From Meiothermus sp. Pnk-1 (GTDB lineage Bacteria; Deinococcota; Deinococci; Deinococcales; Thermaceae), in assembly GCF_003226535.1 (NCBI RefSeq), contig NZ_QKOB01000004.1, positions 1 through 64,000 of the forward strand: 64,000 nucleotides of DNA, in the 5' to 3' direction. Below the pieces are notes generated by a model. That model had not been told where the DNA came from and did not search any database. It saw only the letters and a program-made list of their open reading frames with translations. The translations under genes and the position numbers were made by a program. Positions 53,737 to 63,126 of this stretch are shown here, one piece after another (position 1 is the stretch's first letter; every line of letters begins with the position of its first letter).

Positions 53737-55137
53737 ATGCTGGAAGTTAACCGCCGATGCAACAGCATCGAAGAGCTCAGGCATGACCCTGAGCTTCTTG
53801 ATAGTCCAGTCGGTCGTGTTTTTCCGGGCGTGAATCATTCACTCCGGGCGGTTCGCCCCGACCTACCCCCAACTTCAGCAGATATCGTGATTATTGGAGG
53901 CGGGATTATTGGCAGCGGCATAGCCTGCCACCTCTGGCACGTACCCAGCCTGCGGCGCCGGATGATCCTGCTGGAGAAACACTCCTTCCTCGCTGGGCAG
54001 TTCTTCCAGGCCATGAACGCCACCGGGCAAAGGGTCATGCGCAGCCCCTACGAGCACCACATCGCCCCGGACGGCGACATGCAGATGCTAGACTTCGCTC
54101 GTCTTCACCTCGACCAGTTGACGTCGCTCGAGCGCGAGCAGGTCTGGCTGGGCCTCTCGGGCCAGCGCGCCGTAGTCCCGCTCGACGTGTTCATCGGCCA
54201 CTCGACCCACATGATCGGGGTACATCAGCTCCGCAAGATCGCCTACCGCGCGCGGGTAATCTCGGTTAGACCTGACCCGGGGCGGGACGGATATCTGATC
54301 GCTACCGCCGAGGGGCCGGTCATCCGGGCCAAGACAGTCATCCTGGCAGCGGGCAACCGCGAGGCTGTGTGGCCGCAGGTTTTCTCGGAGGCTGCCCGCC
54401 GCTATCCCGCGCAGGTGTGTTCGGTATACGCGAAGCCAGCGCTCAACCCGGGCCAGACGATCGCCGTCGTCGGTAGTGGGCTCAGCGCGGCCCACACCAT
54501 CCTCCGGGCGCTCGAGGCCGGAGCACGGCCCGTGTGGATCCTACGCCGCGAGGAGCGTTACCGGTGTGCCGATTTCGACACGGCTTATTTCCGAACGGAG
54601 GGTATTGCGCGGTTCCGGCGGCTGCCTAGCCTGGCCCGGAAGGTCGGTACGTTGCTGGAGGAATCCCGTGGCAGCATCATGCTGGAGTTCCTGCCGCGGC
54701 TGGGCAGCCTAGAAGAAGCGGGCGTCTTACGGGTTCACCGTCATGCCACGGTGTTGGCTGTCCGAGCATCAGCCAGCGGCCGCCTCGAACTCAACCTGTC
54801 ATCGGGCGCCGATGAGCATGTGGACTTGGTGATTTTGGCGACCGGCCTATCCCCTGACACGCAGCTTCTGCCGGATGAGGTCGAGCTCCTCGCCGATCGT
54901 TACCCGGTCCTGGAGGACGGCACGCTTGAGGTCAGCGGCCACCCAGGCCTCTTCGCAGCCGGGCCACTGGCCTCTTTGACGCTTGGTCCCGCCGCCAAGA
55001 ACGTGGATGGGGCTAGGCTGGCCGCACAAGTGATCATCCCGGCACTCATCGAAAAATTCAGTGGCAGCCGTCCAGCTTCCTTCACGGTTCGGGGGAATTT
55101 CGCCGTCAGTTTCCCGCTGAAGGCAGGTGTGCGATGA
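53737..55137 (+). CDS. FAD/NAD(P)-binding oxidoreductase (monooxygenase-like)
   Basis: 466 aa. FAD Rossmann motif IIGGGIIGSG at about residues 51-60, a second dinucleotide motif VVGSGLSAAHTI at about 249, and a flavin-domain end ILATGLSPDTQLLPDE. This two-dinucleotide layout is that of lysine/ornithine N-hydroxylases and related flavoprotein monooxygenases; the substrate is unknown. Leaderless start at 53737. First gene of the metabolic island, with an ATGA overlap to the next gene. Confidence 0.75.
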   Translation: MLEVNRRCNSIEELRHDPELLDSPVGRVFPGVNHSLRAVRPDLPPTSADIVIIGGGIIGSGIACHLWHVPSLRRRMILLEKHSFLAGQFFQAMNATGQRVMRSPYEHHIAPDGDMQMLDFARLHLDQLTSLEREQVWLGLSGQRAVVPLDVFIGHSTHMIGVHQLRKIAYRARVISVRPDPGRDGYLIATAEGPVIRAKTVILAAGNREAVWPQVFSEAARRYPAQVCSVYAKPALNPGQTIAVVGSGLSAAHTILRALEAGARPVWILRREERYRCADFDTAYFRTEGIARFRRLPSLARKVGTLLEESRGSIMLEFLPRLGSLEEAGVLRVHRHATVLAVRASASGRLELNLSSGADEHVDLVILATGLSPDTQLLPDEVELLADRYPVLEDGTLEVSGHPGLFAAGPLASLTLGPAAKNVDGARLAAQVIIPALIEKFSGSRPASFTVRGNFAVSFPLKAGVR

Positions 55138-55595
55138 CCCAGCACCGGTCAGGCGCTTACTACCTCCCCGAGGAAGAGTTGGAGCGCGCCATGGTACTCA
55201 TGCGCTACGGAACGTCCGAGCTCCACGCGGTCTTCGGGCTCTGCCACGTCGCCCAGGATCTGACCGCACAGCTGTGCTGGATCGAACGCGCAAGCCATAG
55301 CGAGCGGGCTGCTGAGCTGTTGGAGGATCTGGAGGCAGAGGGGCAGCGCGAGGCCGACAGCCTGATCCAGCTCTTGAAGTCCGCAATCTGTGAGGAATGG
55401 GGCTACTGCAGGCGCCGTGTGACGGATGGGCTCGGCGATCCCCGCCGCCTGGTTCAAGAGCTTTCCCGCCTCATTTACAACTACTTATGCTTAGACGAAA
55501 AGGGGGTGAGAGCCGTAGATCGATCTTGGGTACTCCTGGCAGCGGTAGTGCTTGCGAGATCAGACTTGGGAAAACTCTGCCGCTGTGCGGGTTGA
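55134..55595 (+). CDS. Hypothetical helical protein of the metabolic island
   Basis: 153 aa, helical, Cys-containing (HAVFGLCHVAQDLTAQLCWI; EEWGYCRRRV; GKLCRCAG). Coupled to the oxidoreductase by ATGA. No family recognised. Confidence 0.6.
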   Translation: MTQHRSGAYYLPEEELERAMVLMRYGTSELHAVFGLCHVAQDLTAQLCWIERASHSERAAELLEDLEAEGQREADSLIQLLKSAICEEWGYCRRRVTDGLGDPRRLVQELSRLIYNYLCLDEKGVRAVDRSWVLLAAVVLARSDLGKLCRCAG

Positions 55596-55641
55596 GAGGA
55601 GTTAGGGTCTAGGTTTCCTTGCAGACACGACGGAGGGAAAG

Positions 55642-56298
55642 ATGCTGAGGTCGAAGGACTTGCACATGGCGGCTACCATCGACATGGAGAGCCGCACCAT
55701 CATGGTCTCAGGGGCGATTGATGTCAACCGGGTCACTATCGTCATGCGGGTGCCGATCCCGGAGCCCGGGGAATACACGCTGGTCAAGGCGGAGACCAAC
55801 CTGACCGATGAGCCCTGGCTGTGCTGGCAGATCACCCTCGGAGAAGGGGTTTCGCTCCCGCTGCAAAACCCTACGAATCTGCTGCTTTCGCGCCAATTCC
55901 GCAAGGCCAAGTACCTGGCGGACCGGGGCGCGATCCTTTTCTGGGATGGCGAGGTCCGTCCGGGCGACGCCATCTTCAAGATGGCGCGGCTGAACATCTC
56001 CGGCAACTACATGATCCTGTCGCATAACCGCGGGGGGTTAACCGACGGCATCTTTGACGAAGACGAGGACGAGTCCGACGATACCGGGCTTGAGCAGGAC
56101 ACCCCGCGGATCGACCTGCCCGGGGCCTTGGACCGCTACTACGAGCACATCACGAGGCACGGCTTCGGTGACGATCTGCCCAAGATTGAGGTCGAAACAC
56201 CGGTAAGGATCGTGCAGCCTGGGGAAATCGACATCCTCTCCTTCACGAACCTCCCCCAAGCCCATTCGGGCGGCATCCGGCCGCGGGAGCGAGCCTGA
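55642..56298 (+). CDS. Hypothetical protein of the metabolic island
   Basis: 218 aa. Beta-rich first 140 residues (SRTIMVSGAIDVNRVTIVMR; YLADRGAILFWDGEVRPGDA), then an acidic linker (DEDEDESDDTG) and a polar tail. The ATG at 55642 follows GAGGGAAAG. No family recognised. A terminator follows. Confidence 0.6.
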   Translation: MLRSKDLHMAATIDMESRTIMVSGAIDVNRVTIVMRVPIPEPGEYTLVKAETNLTDEPWLCWQITLGEGVSLPLQNPTNLLLSRQFRKAKYLADRGAILFWDGEVRPGDAIFKMARLNISGNYMILSHNRGGLTDGIFDEDEDESDDTGLEQDTPRIDLPGALDRYYEHITRHGFGDDLPKIEVETPVRIVQPGEIDILSFTNLPQAHSGGIRPRERA

Positions 56299-56320
56299 AG
56301 GAGTGCTGGTGCCGTTCAGA

Positions 56321-56345
56321 GGAGGCCTTATGGCCTCCGCTTTTG
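56321..56345 (+). terminator. Rho-independent terminator
   Basis: GGAGGCC (56321-56327), TTAT loop, GGCCTCC (56332-56338), then GCTTTTG. It separates the first three island genes from the ABC exporter operon. Confidence 0.8.
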
Positions 56346-56361
56346 TAGGATCAGCCGGCTT

Positions 56362-57348
56362 ATGATTGTCCTGGAGGGGGTTTCCAAACGCTACCGGGTG
56401 CTCGAGCCCGGGCGTGGCCTCGGGGGCTTCGTGCGGAGCCTGGTGAAGCCGCGTTACCGGGAAATTACCGCCCTGGACAACATCAGCCTCACCGTCCCGC
56501 AGGGGCAGGTGGTCGGCTACATCGGACCCAACGGGGCAGGCAAGTCCACAACCATCAAGATCATCGCGGGGATCGTCCGCCCCTCGGCGGGTCGGGTTGT
56601 TGTGGCGGGCCGAGACCCGTTCCGCCAGCGCACCGCCCACCAGCTGGAACTCGGGGTGGTGATGGGCCACCGCACCCGGCTTTTCTGGGACCTGCCGGTG
56701 CTGGAGTCGCTCCGCTACCACGCCAAGGTGTATCGCCTCAGCCAGAGTGGATTGGATCAGCGCATCGGTGCCATGGCCCGGCAATTCGGCATCGAGGGGT
56801 TGCTCTCGCAGCCGGTACGCCAGCTGAGCCTTGGACAGCGCGTCCGGTGCGACTTGGCCCTCGCCTTCCTCCACCACCCCAGGGTGCTCCTGCTCGATGA
56901 GCCTACCATCGGCCTGGACTTCGACAGCAAGGCGTTGCTGCGGTCCGCTATCCGTCAGGTGGCCTCTGATCTACAGACGACCGTCATCCTGACGTCGCAC
57001 GACTTGGACGATGTTGAAGCCTTGAGCGATCGTATCGTCCTGCTCGACGAGGGCCGAGTCCTCTACGACGGAACCCTCCGACAACTCCGAGCCCAGCACG
57101 GCGTACTCCCCGAGCTCCGGCTAAGGCTCGAAGCCGGGGCGGATCAGGTGCGCGCTTGGCTTGAGGGGCTGGGCGGAGTACGGGAGGTCTACACCCACGA
57201 CGGCTGGGTGTGCGTCGCCCATGAGGGGGGAGGAGCCCCTGCGGCTGTGCTTGCGCGCCTTCTTCCACAAACCCCGGTCAGGGAGATGACCACCCACGAA
57301 CCCTCGATCGAGGAGGTACTCCGGCGGGTCTACCGGGGAGCAAGGTAG
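56362..57348 (+). CDS. ABC-2-type exporter ATPase
   Basis: 328 aa. Walker A GPNGAGKS (about residues 55-62), signature LSLGQRVRCDLA, Walker B VLLLDEPTIGLD, switch HDLDDVEA. A C-terminal about 90-residue domain follows, as in DrrA/NatA-type exporters. It energises the two permeases that follow. TAGGAT (56346-56351) lies 10 nt before the ATG. Confidence 0.9.
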   Translation: MIVLEGVSKRYRVLEPGRGLGGFVRSLVKPRYREITALDNISLTVPQGQVVGYIGPNGAGKSTTIKIIAGIVRPSAGRVVVAGRDPFRQRTAHQLELGVVMGHRTRLFWDLPVLESLRYHAKVYRLSQSGLDQRIGAMARQFGIEGLLSQPVRQLSLGQRVRCDLALAFLHHPRVLLLDEPTIGLDFDSKALLRSAIRQVASDLQTTVILTSHDLDDVEALSDRIVLLDEGRVLYDGTLRQLRAQHGVLPELRLRLEAGADQVRAWLEGLGGVREVYTHDGWVCVAHEGGGAPAAVLARLLPQTPVREMTTHEPSIEEVLRRVYRGAR

Positions 57349-57350
57349 AG

Positions 57351-58142
57351 ATGATCCCTTATACCGCCAACCTCCGTGTCGGATTTCAGCTGGCCCTCGC
57401 ATACCGTAGAGCGGCCGCGGTCTGGGTCGTCGGAGAGCTGGCGCTCCTGGTGGCATTTTACTTTTTGTGGCGCGCGGTTTTCCTTTCCGTACCCGCAGGG
57501 TCATTTGCGGATCGGGACTTCGCTGCTTTCTACTTGTACTTATTGACCGCGCGACTCGCAGCGCGATTCACCGGCGGGCCTGCCTGGGGGTTCTTTGCCC
57601 AGCGCGTCCGTGTGGGAACCGTTGTGTACGACTTGGTACAGCCGGTCGAACTGGAGTATGCCCTCCTAGCCCGGTGGTTAGGGCAGAAGGCCGGACAGTT
57701 GGTCATGGCGCTGCCGGCCTACGCCACCGCAGCGTTCGTCTCCGGGGCCTGGAGCGCTGGCGAGTGGCGGTTGGGGTGGTTCTTCCTGAGCCTGGTGGTG
57801 GGTTTTGCCTGTGCCTACTTTTTCGAGTTCTTGATGAGCCTCTCGGCTTTCTACACTAGCGCGCAGCAGGGGATCAACGAAGCCAAGGCCCTGGTCGTGG
57901 CGCTCCTGAGCGGGGCATTTTTCCCCATTGACCTGCTGCCGGATCGCTACGCCCTTCTAGCCAGTCTGCTGCCTTTCCAGGCCTTTATCTACCTTCCTGC
58001 GCGCATGCTGCAGCCGTCCATGCCGGAGAGCGAGATCTTCCGCGGACTGGCGGTGCAGCTGTTCTGGCTCCTGGTGCTTGCTGCAAGCTCCCGCTTCCTC
58101 CTCGGACGAGTACGCCAGCGGTTCAACGTGCAAGGAGGATAA
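57351..58142 (+). CDS. ABC-2-type permease (DUF990-like), subunit 1
   Basis: 263 aa with about six hydrophobic helices (AAAVWVVGELALLVAFYFLW; LGWFFLSLVVGFACAYFFEF; LFWLLVLAASSRFLLG). The DLVQPVELEYALLARWLG motif is typical of this permease family (ABC2_membrane_6). 2 bp after the ATPase gene. Confidence 0.8.
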   Translation: MIPYTANLRVGFQLALAYRRAAAVWVVGELALLVAFYFLWRAVFLSVPAGSFADRDFAAFYLYLLTARLAARFTGGPAWGFFAQRVRVGTVVYDLVQPVELEYALLARWLGQKAGQLVMALPAYATAAFVSGAWSAGEWRLGWFFLSLVVGFACAYFFEFLMSLSAFYTSAQQGINEAKALVVALLSGAFFPIDLLPDRYALLASLLPFQAFIYLPARMLQPSMPESEIFRGLAVQLFWLLVLAASSRFLLGRVRQRFNVQGG

Positions 58143-58940
58143 ATGACCCACTACCTCGCCCTCGCGCTGGCCGCCCTGAGGCTGCAATTCGCGACCTGGA
58201 AGCAGTACCGGGTGGACTATACCGCTGGCGTGCTCACCGTGCTCCTGGAGCAGGCCCTGACCCTGGTGCTTTTCTCCGTCATCTTCACACACGTGCCGCA
58301 AGTCCGCGGCTGGACCTTCCCCGAGATGCTCGTGCTTTACGGGTTGAACCGAATGGCGCTCGGCCTTGCCGACACTCTGGGGGAGAGCCTATGGTGGGTC
58401 GGCAGCTACGCCCAGGACGGCAGCCTGCTGCTCTACAAGCTCCGTCCGCTCGGGGTACTCTTCCAGCTCCTCACTGAGCGGATCCACTTCGAGCGGATTT
58501 CAGGATGCCTGACCGGGCTGATCCTGGTCCTCCATGGAGCGTCCGCGGCCGGGGTGGAATGGACTGCCGGTAAGGTTGCCACGGTCCTCTTATTTGTTCT
58601 CCTGGGCGCGTTCATCTATCTCGGGCTCATGATCCTGGGGGCTGCCGTAGCCATGCGGGTCATCGGCAGTTTGGACGCCATCACGACCTTGTGGAGCTTA
58701 ACCGAGTTCGCCAAGTACCCGCTTCCCATCTTCGGTCGAACCGGGGCCTTTCTCCTGACGTTCGTCGTCCCGCTGGCGCTGACCGGCTATGTTCCTGCCG
58801 CTCTCCTGCTCGACGAGCACACACGCACAGCAGGCACCATCGCCCTTGCCGAGGCTTTGGTCGCTGCCGGCGCGTTCTTCGGCTTGTGCCTGCTGGCGTG
58901 GTCGTGGGCCCTCCGCGCTTATGAGGGGACTGGGAACTGA
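58143..58940 (+). CDS. ABC-2-type permease (DUF990-like), subunit 2
   Basis: 265 aa, about six helices (GVLTVLLEQALTLVLFSVIF; ILVLHGASAAGVEWTAGKVA; TIALAEALVAAGAFFGLCLL). LLLYKLRPLGVLFQLLTERI parallels the DLVQP segment of subunit 1. The ATG directly follows the TAA of subunit 1. The two subunits presumably form a heterodimer exporting the product of the island. Confidence 0.8.
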   Translation: MTHYLALALAALRLQFATWKQYRVDYTAGVLTVLLEQALTLVLFSVIFTHVPQVRGWTFPEMLVLYGLNRMALGLADTLGESLWWVGSYAQDGSLLLYKLRPLGVLFQLLTERIHFERISGCLTGLILVLHGASAAGVEWTAGKVATVLLFVLLGAFIYLGLMILGAAVAMRVIGSLDAITTLWSLTEFAKYPLPIFGRTGAFLLTFVVPLALTGYVPAALLLDEHTRTAGTIALAEALVAAGAFFGLCLLAWSWALRAYEGTGN

Positions 58941-58975
58941 GAGCCAACCTGCGGCGATAGCGGTGGGGGTGCTTA

Positions 58976-59950
58976 ATGGGCATGAGGTATCGCAAGGTCG
59001 GTAAGTGGGGCCTTCAGGTCTCCGAGATCGCCCTGGGTGCCTGGGCCAGCTTCGGAGATTGCGTGAAGGATGTGGGCGAGGTCAAGAAGATCGTGTGTCT
59101 GGCCTACGAGTCCGGCGTCAACTTCTTCGATAACGCGGACACCTATGCGAACGGATGCGCTGAAGAACTCATGGGCAGCGTGCTCGCCGAGTACCCACGC
59201 AGCACCCTCGTCCTCGCCTCGAAGGCGGGATGGCCTGTGTCCGGGTGTCCCAATAGCCAGGGCCTCTCCCGCAAGCACCTGCGCGCCTCTCTGCAGGCCA
59301 GCCTTCAAAGGCTACGAACGGATTATCTGGATATCTACTTTGCTCACCGCCACGACCCGGATGTACCCCTCGAGGAGATTGTCACGACCATGAGCGCGTT
59401 CGTTGATCAGGGGCTTATCCTCTACTGGGGAACCAGCGAGTGGCCTGTCGCACGGCTGGCGGGTGCATGCGAGTTTGCCAGGGCGAATGGGCTGCATCCA
59501 CCTATCTGCGAGCAGGTTGACTACTCGATCCTTTACAGGAAGCGGTGGGAAAACACCCTGGCGCCGGAGGCGGAGCCGCTCGGATTGGGCTTGATGGCCA
59601 CGAGCCCGTTGGCGATGGGGGTGCTCACCGGGAAGTACGACGACGGGATCCCCCCCGGTAGCCGGTTGGCCCGGCATAAGGTGCTGAAGGAAGCTCTGCT
59701 GACGCCTCACAACCTCGCTCGTGTGCGGGAATTGGCGGCGGTCGCTGCCGAGCACGGAATGACCCGGGCTCAGCTCGCGCTAGCTTGGGTTTTGCGACGC
59801 AAGGAGCTTTCATGCGCCATCGTGGGAGCCACCGGGATAGGGCAGCTTCAGGAAAACCTTGGTGCGGCCGGGGTAGTGCTCGCACCCGAGGCCGTGGCAC
59901 AGATCGAGCGGATTATAGGTGGCAAAAGCTCAACCGCGAGCACCACTTGA
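58976..59950 (+). CDS. Aldo/keto reductase
   Basis: 324 aa TIM-barrel NADPH oxidoreductase. Catalytic residues in FFDNADTYANG (Asp, Tyr), LVLASKAG (Lys) and DIYFAHRHD (His). Closest in layout to KefB/YajO/Kvbeta-type AKRs. Start at 58976 with GGGGGTG upstream; an ATG at 58982 is possible. Same direction as the exporter. Confidence 0.88.
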   Translation: MGMRYRKVGKWGLQVSEIALGAWASFGDCVKDVGEVKKIVCLAYESGVNFFDNADTYANGCAEELMGSVLAEYPRSTLVLASKAGWPVSGCPNSQGLSRKHLRASLQASLQRLRTDYLDIYFAHRHDPDVPLEEIVTTMSAFVDQGLILYWGTSEWPVARLAGACEFARANGLHPPICEQVDYSILYRKRWENTLAPEAEPLGLGLMATSPLAMGVLTGKYDDGIPPGSRLARHKVLKEALLTPHNLARVRELAAVAAEHGMTRAQLALAWVLRRKELSCAIVGATGIGQLQENLGAAGVVLAPEAVAQIERIIGGKSSTASTT

Positions 59951-59983
59951 CCACCTACTGTCCTTATCGGAGTTGGCGACGGT

Positions 59984-60811
59984 ATGCACGCACGGGACAA
60001 ACCTCTCCCGATCCTCCGAGCAACTACCCGCCGGGAACGCCTCGAGAGGGCCCGGCACATCGCAGATTGGATCCTGGGCCATTACTCGGACGCGGTTGTG
60101 GCCATCGGAATCTATGGGTCCACCGCACGGGGCTCCGACGAGCCCTACTCCGACCTGGAGATGTCGGTCCTCATGCGAAGCTCACCCACCCCCGGCAGGG
60201 ACGAGCGCTACGTGCAAGGGCTCAAAATCAGCGTCGAATTCCACACCGTGGGGTCGGTCTACCGGCGCCTGCAGCGGGTAGACCTGACCTGGCCCTTGTG
60301 CGTAGACCAGTTTGTCTCGGTCTTATCCCTGTACGACCCGGAGGGGCACTGGCCCAAGCTAAAGCTGCTCGTTGATCAGCTGCCGTCCGGATCGTTCGTG
60401 CAAGCCATTCGCGAGGGGATCGTGGGGGAATTGTTGGAGAACTTCGCCAAGCTGGAGAATGCCCGAAAACGCGACGACGCCCCTGCAATGCGATGGATCG
60501 CCTGGAACCTCGCGTGGGATGTGGCCATGATCTCCGCCCTCATGAACCGGGCATACTTCACCTCTTGGTCGCGCACACCCGACGAGATCCTCCGACTGCC
60601 GTCGCTGCTGCCCGCGGTTAAGAGCCTCGTGGAGAAGTTCCGCAACGGCGATCTGCGCAGCGCCAAGGGGCTCCATCGTTGTTGCGAAGCCGCAGTGAGG
60701 GGGGTTGTGCAACATGTGGCAACCCTTGGCGTCCACGTCCAAGTCGAACCGTCCCTGGCAGGACCTCCCCGGGAGCAGATCGGGGGAGGTGGGCCCGGAT
60801 CGAAACGATAA
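59984..60811 (+). CDS. Nucleotidyltransferase, kanamycin-nucleotidyltransferase-like
   Basis: 275 aa. NTase motif GIYGSTARGSDEPYSDLEM (about residues 42-60) with the G-S-x10-D-x-E metal site, and a helical C-terminal domain like that of KNTase. Such enzymes adenylylate hydroxyls of aminoglycosides or other small molecules; in this setting it could be self-resistance or tailoring. 33 bp after the AKR gene. Confidence 0.75.
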   Translation: MHARDKPLPILRATTRRERLERARHIADWILGHYSDAVVAIGIYGSTARGSDEPYSDLEMSVLMRSSPTPGRDERYVQGLKISVEFHTVGSVYRRLQRVDLTWPLCVDQFVSVLSLYDPEGHWPKLKLLVDQLPSGSFVQAIREGIVGELLENFAKLENARKRDDAPAMRWIAWNLAWDVAMISALMNRAYFTSWSRTPDEILRLPSLLPAVKSLVEKFRNGDLRSAKGLHRCCEAAVRGVVQHVATLGVHVQVEPSLAGPPREQIGGGGPGSKR

Positions 60812-60829
60812 GCGTTGTGGAGGAGGAGG

Positions 60830-61324
60830 ATGGCTAATAAGGACACCCGAACACTCGAGGAAAGGATAGAGGAACTACAGGCGGTGGTGACGAAGCTCTT
60901 CGTCCAAATGGATGCCCAGCGTATTGGAGGTCCGGGGAATGCCGGTGCTGCTGATGGCGGCGAGTTGCCGGACTTTGGCCCTTGGATGGACACGACATGT
61001 TGCTACGCCAGGGTCATCGCCCTTCGGACCGACCTCCAGGGTCGCTTCCAGTTTGCCACACTTAAACTGCTGCACGACTGCTCTGATGAGCGCCGACCTG
61101 CCTGGAGAGAGGGCGCCATCTTCGACCTGCGCAACCCGGCCTGGGAGGCTGAACTGAAGCGAGCCCAGAACTATGACCTGCTGGTTGGTGTAAGGGTTCT
61201 TCCGGACGGACGAGTCGTCGGGATCGAACTGGCACGCCCTAACAAGAAACCCCGGGCCTCGACGCCCGGCGTTTCCCAGTTGCGAGCGGAAAGGGCACCA
61301 AAAGTGGACAAGGAGGCTCCGTAA
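60830..61324 (+). CDS. Hypothetical protein of the metabolic island
   Basis: 164 aa. Short coiled N-terminus (TRTLEERIEELQAVVTKLFV), then an unrecognised domain (WMDTTCCYARVIALRTDLQG; NYDLLVGVRVLPDGRVVGIE). The ATG at 60830 follows GGAGGAGGAGG. No family recognised; conserved-looking context only. Confidence 0.6.
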   Translation: MANKDTRTLEERIEELQAVVTKLFVQMDAQRIGGPGNAGAADGGELPDFGPWMDTTCCYARVIALRTDLQGRFQFATLKLLHDCSDERRPAWREGAIFDLRNPAWEAELKRAQNYDLLVGVRVLPDGRVVGIELARPNKKPRASTPGVSQLRAERAPKVDKEAP

Positions 61325-61351
61325 CTTTAGAAGGTGGTGAAGTCCAGAGCT

Positions 61352-62575
61352 ATGCCCCCAACGGCCCCAGTCCCACCCTTTGACCCCCTGTCGCCGGAGG
61401 TCCTTGCCGACCCCTATCCAGCGTACGCGCGCCTGCGTATGTCGGACCCTGTGCACTGGGGGATTCCCCACACGCGCGCCGGAGCGTGGTATGTATTCCG
61501 CCACGCCGACATCGCGAGCCTCCTCAGGGATCCGCGGTTGTCGCGACGACGACCGGCTACTGGGAGGGGAGTCCCCTCTGGAAGACCCATTTCCGAGCCA
61601 TACCGTGGCTTTTTGCGGATGATGGCTCAACAGGTGGGATTTCAGAATACTGTTGGTCACGCTCGTCTGCGGGCGGTGATGGGGCCGCTTTTGTCTCCGC
61701 GTGCAGTCGCTGGTGTAGTCCCGCGAGTCGAGTGGGTCGCCCGCAAGCTGCTACAGGACATCGAGGACCAGCATTCCATGGATGTACTCAACGAGTATGC
61801 TCTTCCGCTGGTACTCAGGGTGTTGGCGGAATTGCAGGGCGTTCCGGAGAGTTCGTTCGAGGAGTTGCGCGCCTGGATCGGGGTGATCTCCAGTGTGAGC
61901 TCTTCCTCTCCCAAGGAAGAGCTTCTAAGAGCCAACCGGGCGGTGGCCGAGTATGGCCAGCTGGTAGAAGGACTCGCGGGGGAGGCTGGGGGGAGCCCCC
62001 AGGGAACCGTGCTGGCTGGCATGTTAGCTGCGCGGGAATTAGGACAGGTCAGCCAAACAGAATTCGTCGCGAACCTGCTGGCCTTGCTCGACGCTGGTAC
62101 CCAGACCACCGCTGACTTCATTACGAACAGCGTGTTGGTACTCTTGAGCCACCAGGACCAGCTCAAGCTTCTCAGGGAGGACCCGCAGTTGCTGGGCTAC
62201 GCAGTCCAGGAACTCTTGCGCTTCGAAAGCCCAGTGCAGATCGTTGGCCGCTGGGCAACTGAGAGCTTCGTTTTTCAGGGTAAAGGGATCGAGCGGGGCC
62301 AAGTCGTGTACCTAGTCCTGGGCTCGGCTAACCGTGATCCCAGCTGGGTGAGCGATCCGGACCGGCTTGACTTAAAAAGGAAGCTGGACCGTACAGCAGC
62401 CTTTGGCGGAGGAACCCACTATTGCCTAGGTGCCCCGCTAGCCCGCCTGATAGGGGGAAAAGCTCTAGAGATTCTTCTACAGTGGAAAGGCAGCTTGTCT
62501 TTGCAGACCAGCAGGCTTATATGGCGGCCCGCGTTCGGGTTTCGTGGGCTTACTGAGCTGAGGGTATCATGGTAA
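61352..62575 (+). CDS. Cytochrome P450
   Basis: 407 aa soluble bacterial P450. Heme-ligand motif FGGGTHYCLGAPLAR with Cys358, I-helix LLALLDAGTQTTADF (threonine for oxygen activation), and the E-x-x-R of the K helix in QELLRFESP. It hydroxylates or couples a small molecule and needs a redox partner that is not encoded here. The ATG at 61352 fits the usual P450 N-terminus; a GTG at 61334 is the alternative. Confidence 0.92.
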   Translation: MPPTAPVPPFDPLSPEVLADPYPAYARLRMSDPVHWGIPHTRAGAWYVFRHADIASLLRDPRLSRRRPATGRGVPSGRPISEPYRGFLRMMAQQVGFQNTVGHARLRAVMGPLLSPRAVAGVVPRVEWVARKLLQDIEDQHSMDVLNEYALPLVLRVLAELQGVPESSFEELRAWIGVISSVSSSSPKEELLRANRAVAEYGQLVEGLAGEAGGSPQGTVLAGMLAARELGQVSQTEFVANLLALLDAGTQTTADFITNSVLVLLSHQDQLKLLREDPQLLGYAVQELLRFESPVQIVGRWATESFVFQGKGIERGQVVYLVLGSANRDPSWVSDPDRLDLKRKLDRTAAFGGGTHYCLGAPLARLIGGKALEILLQWKGSLSLQTSRLIWRPAFGFRGLTELRVSW

Positions 62576-62700
62576 TGGCAGCATGCGTATTTCAGAAGAT
62601 TCGAGCCACACTTTTCGTCGGAAGCCGAGCCGGTGATTCAGTAACTCACCTTACGCGGCAAAGCTGAGAGACTGTCGTAAAAGTCCGCTATACTTGAAGG

Positions 62701-63126
62701 GTGGCTTCTACACGGAGATCTTACCCCAGCGACCTGTCGGACGCGGAGTGGGCCATCCTGGAGCCGTTGATCCCCGCCCCCAAGCCCGGTGGCCGACCCG
62801 CAAAGGTGCCGAGGAGGGAGATCGTCAGCGCCATACTTTACGTCCTGGAAAACGGCATCAAGTGGCGGGCCATGCCCCATGACTTACCCCACTGGTCTAC
62901 GGTCTACCACTACTTCCGCAAGTGGCAGAAGGAGGGGGTCTGGGAGCGGGTGGCCCAGGCCCTGGTCCGGTGGGATCGGGAGCGAGAAGGAAGGCAGGCT
63001 TGCCCCAGCGCTCTTGTCATGGATAGTCAGTCCGTCAAGACCACGGAAAAAGGGGGCCCCGGGGACACGACGGGGCGAAGAAGGTCAAAGGGAGAAAGCG
63101 GCAGAACACGGGGGGCCGTCTCTTGA
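62701..63126 (+). pseudogene. IS5/IS427 transposase, N-terminal part
   Basis: GTG start at 62701. Residues PSDLSDAEWAILEPLIPAPK, then LYVLENGIKWRAMPHDLPHW and the first catalytic Asp in LVMDSQSVKTTEKGG. Downstream of about 63050 the family sequence (GAKKVKGRKR) continues in another frame, so there is a frameshift in a G/C run, either the programmed shift common in IS427 or damage. Confidence 0.8.
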
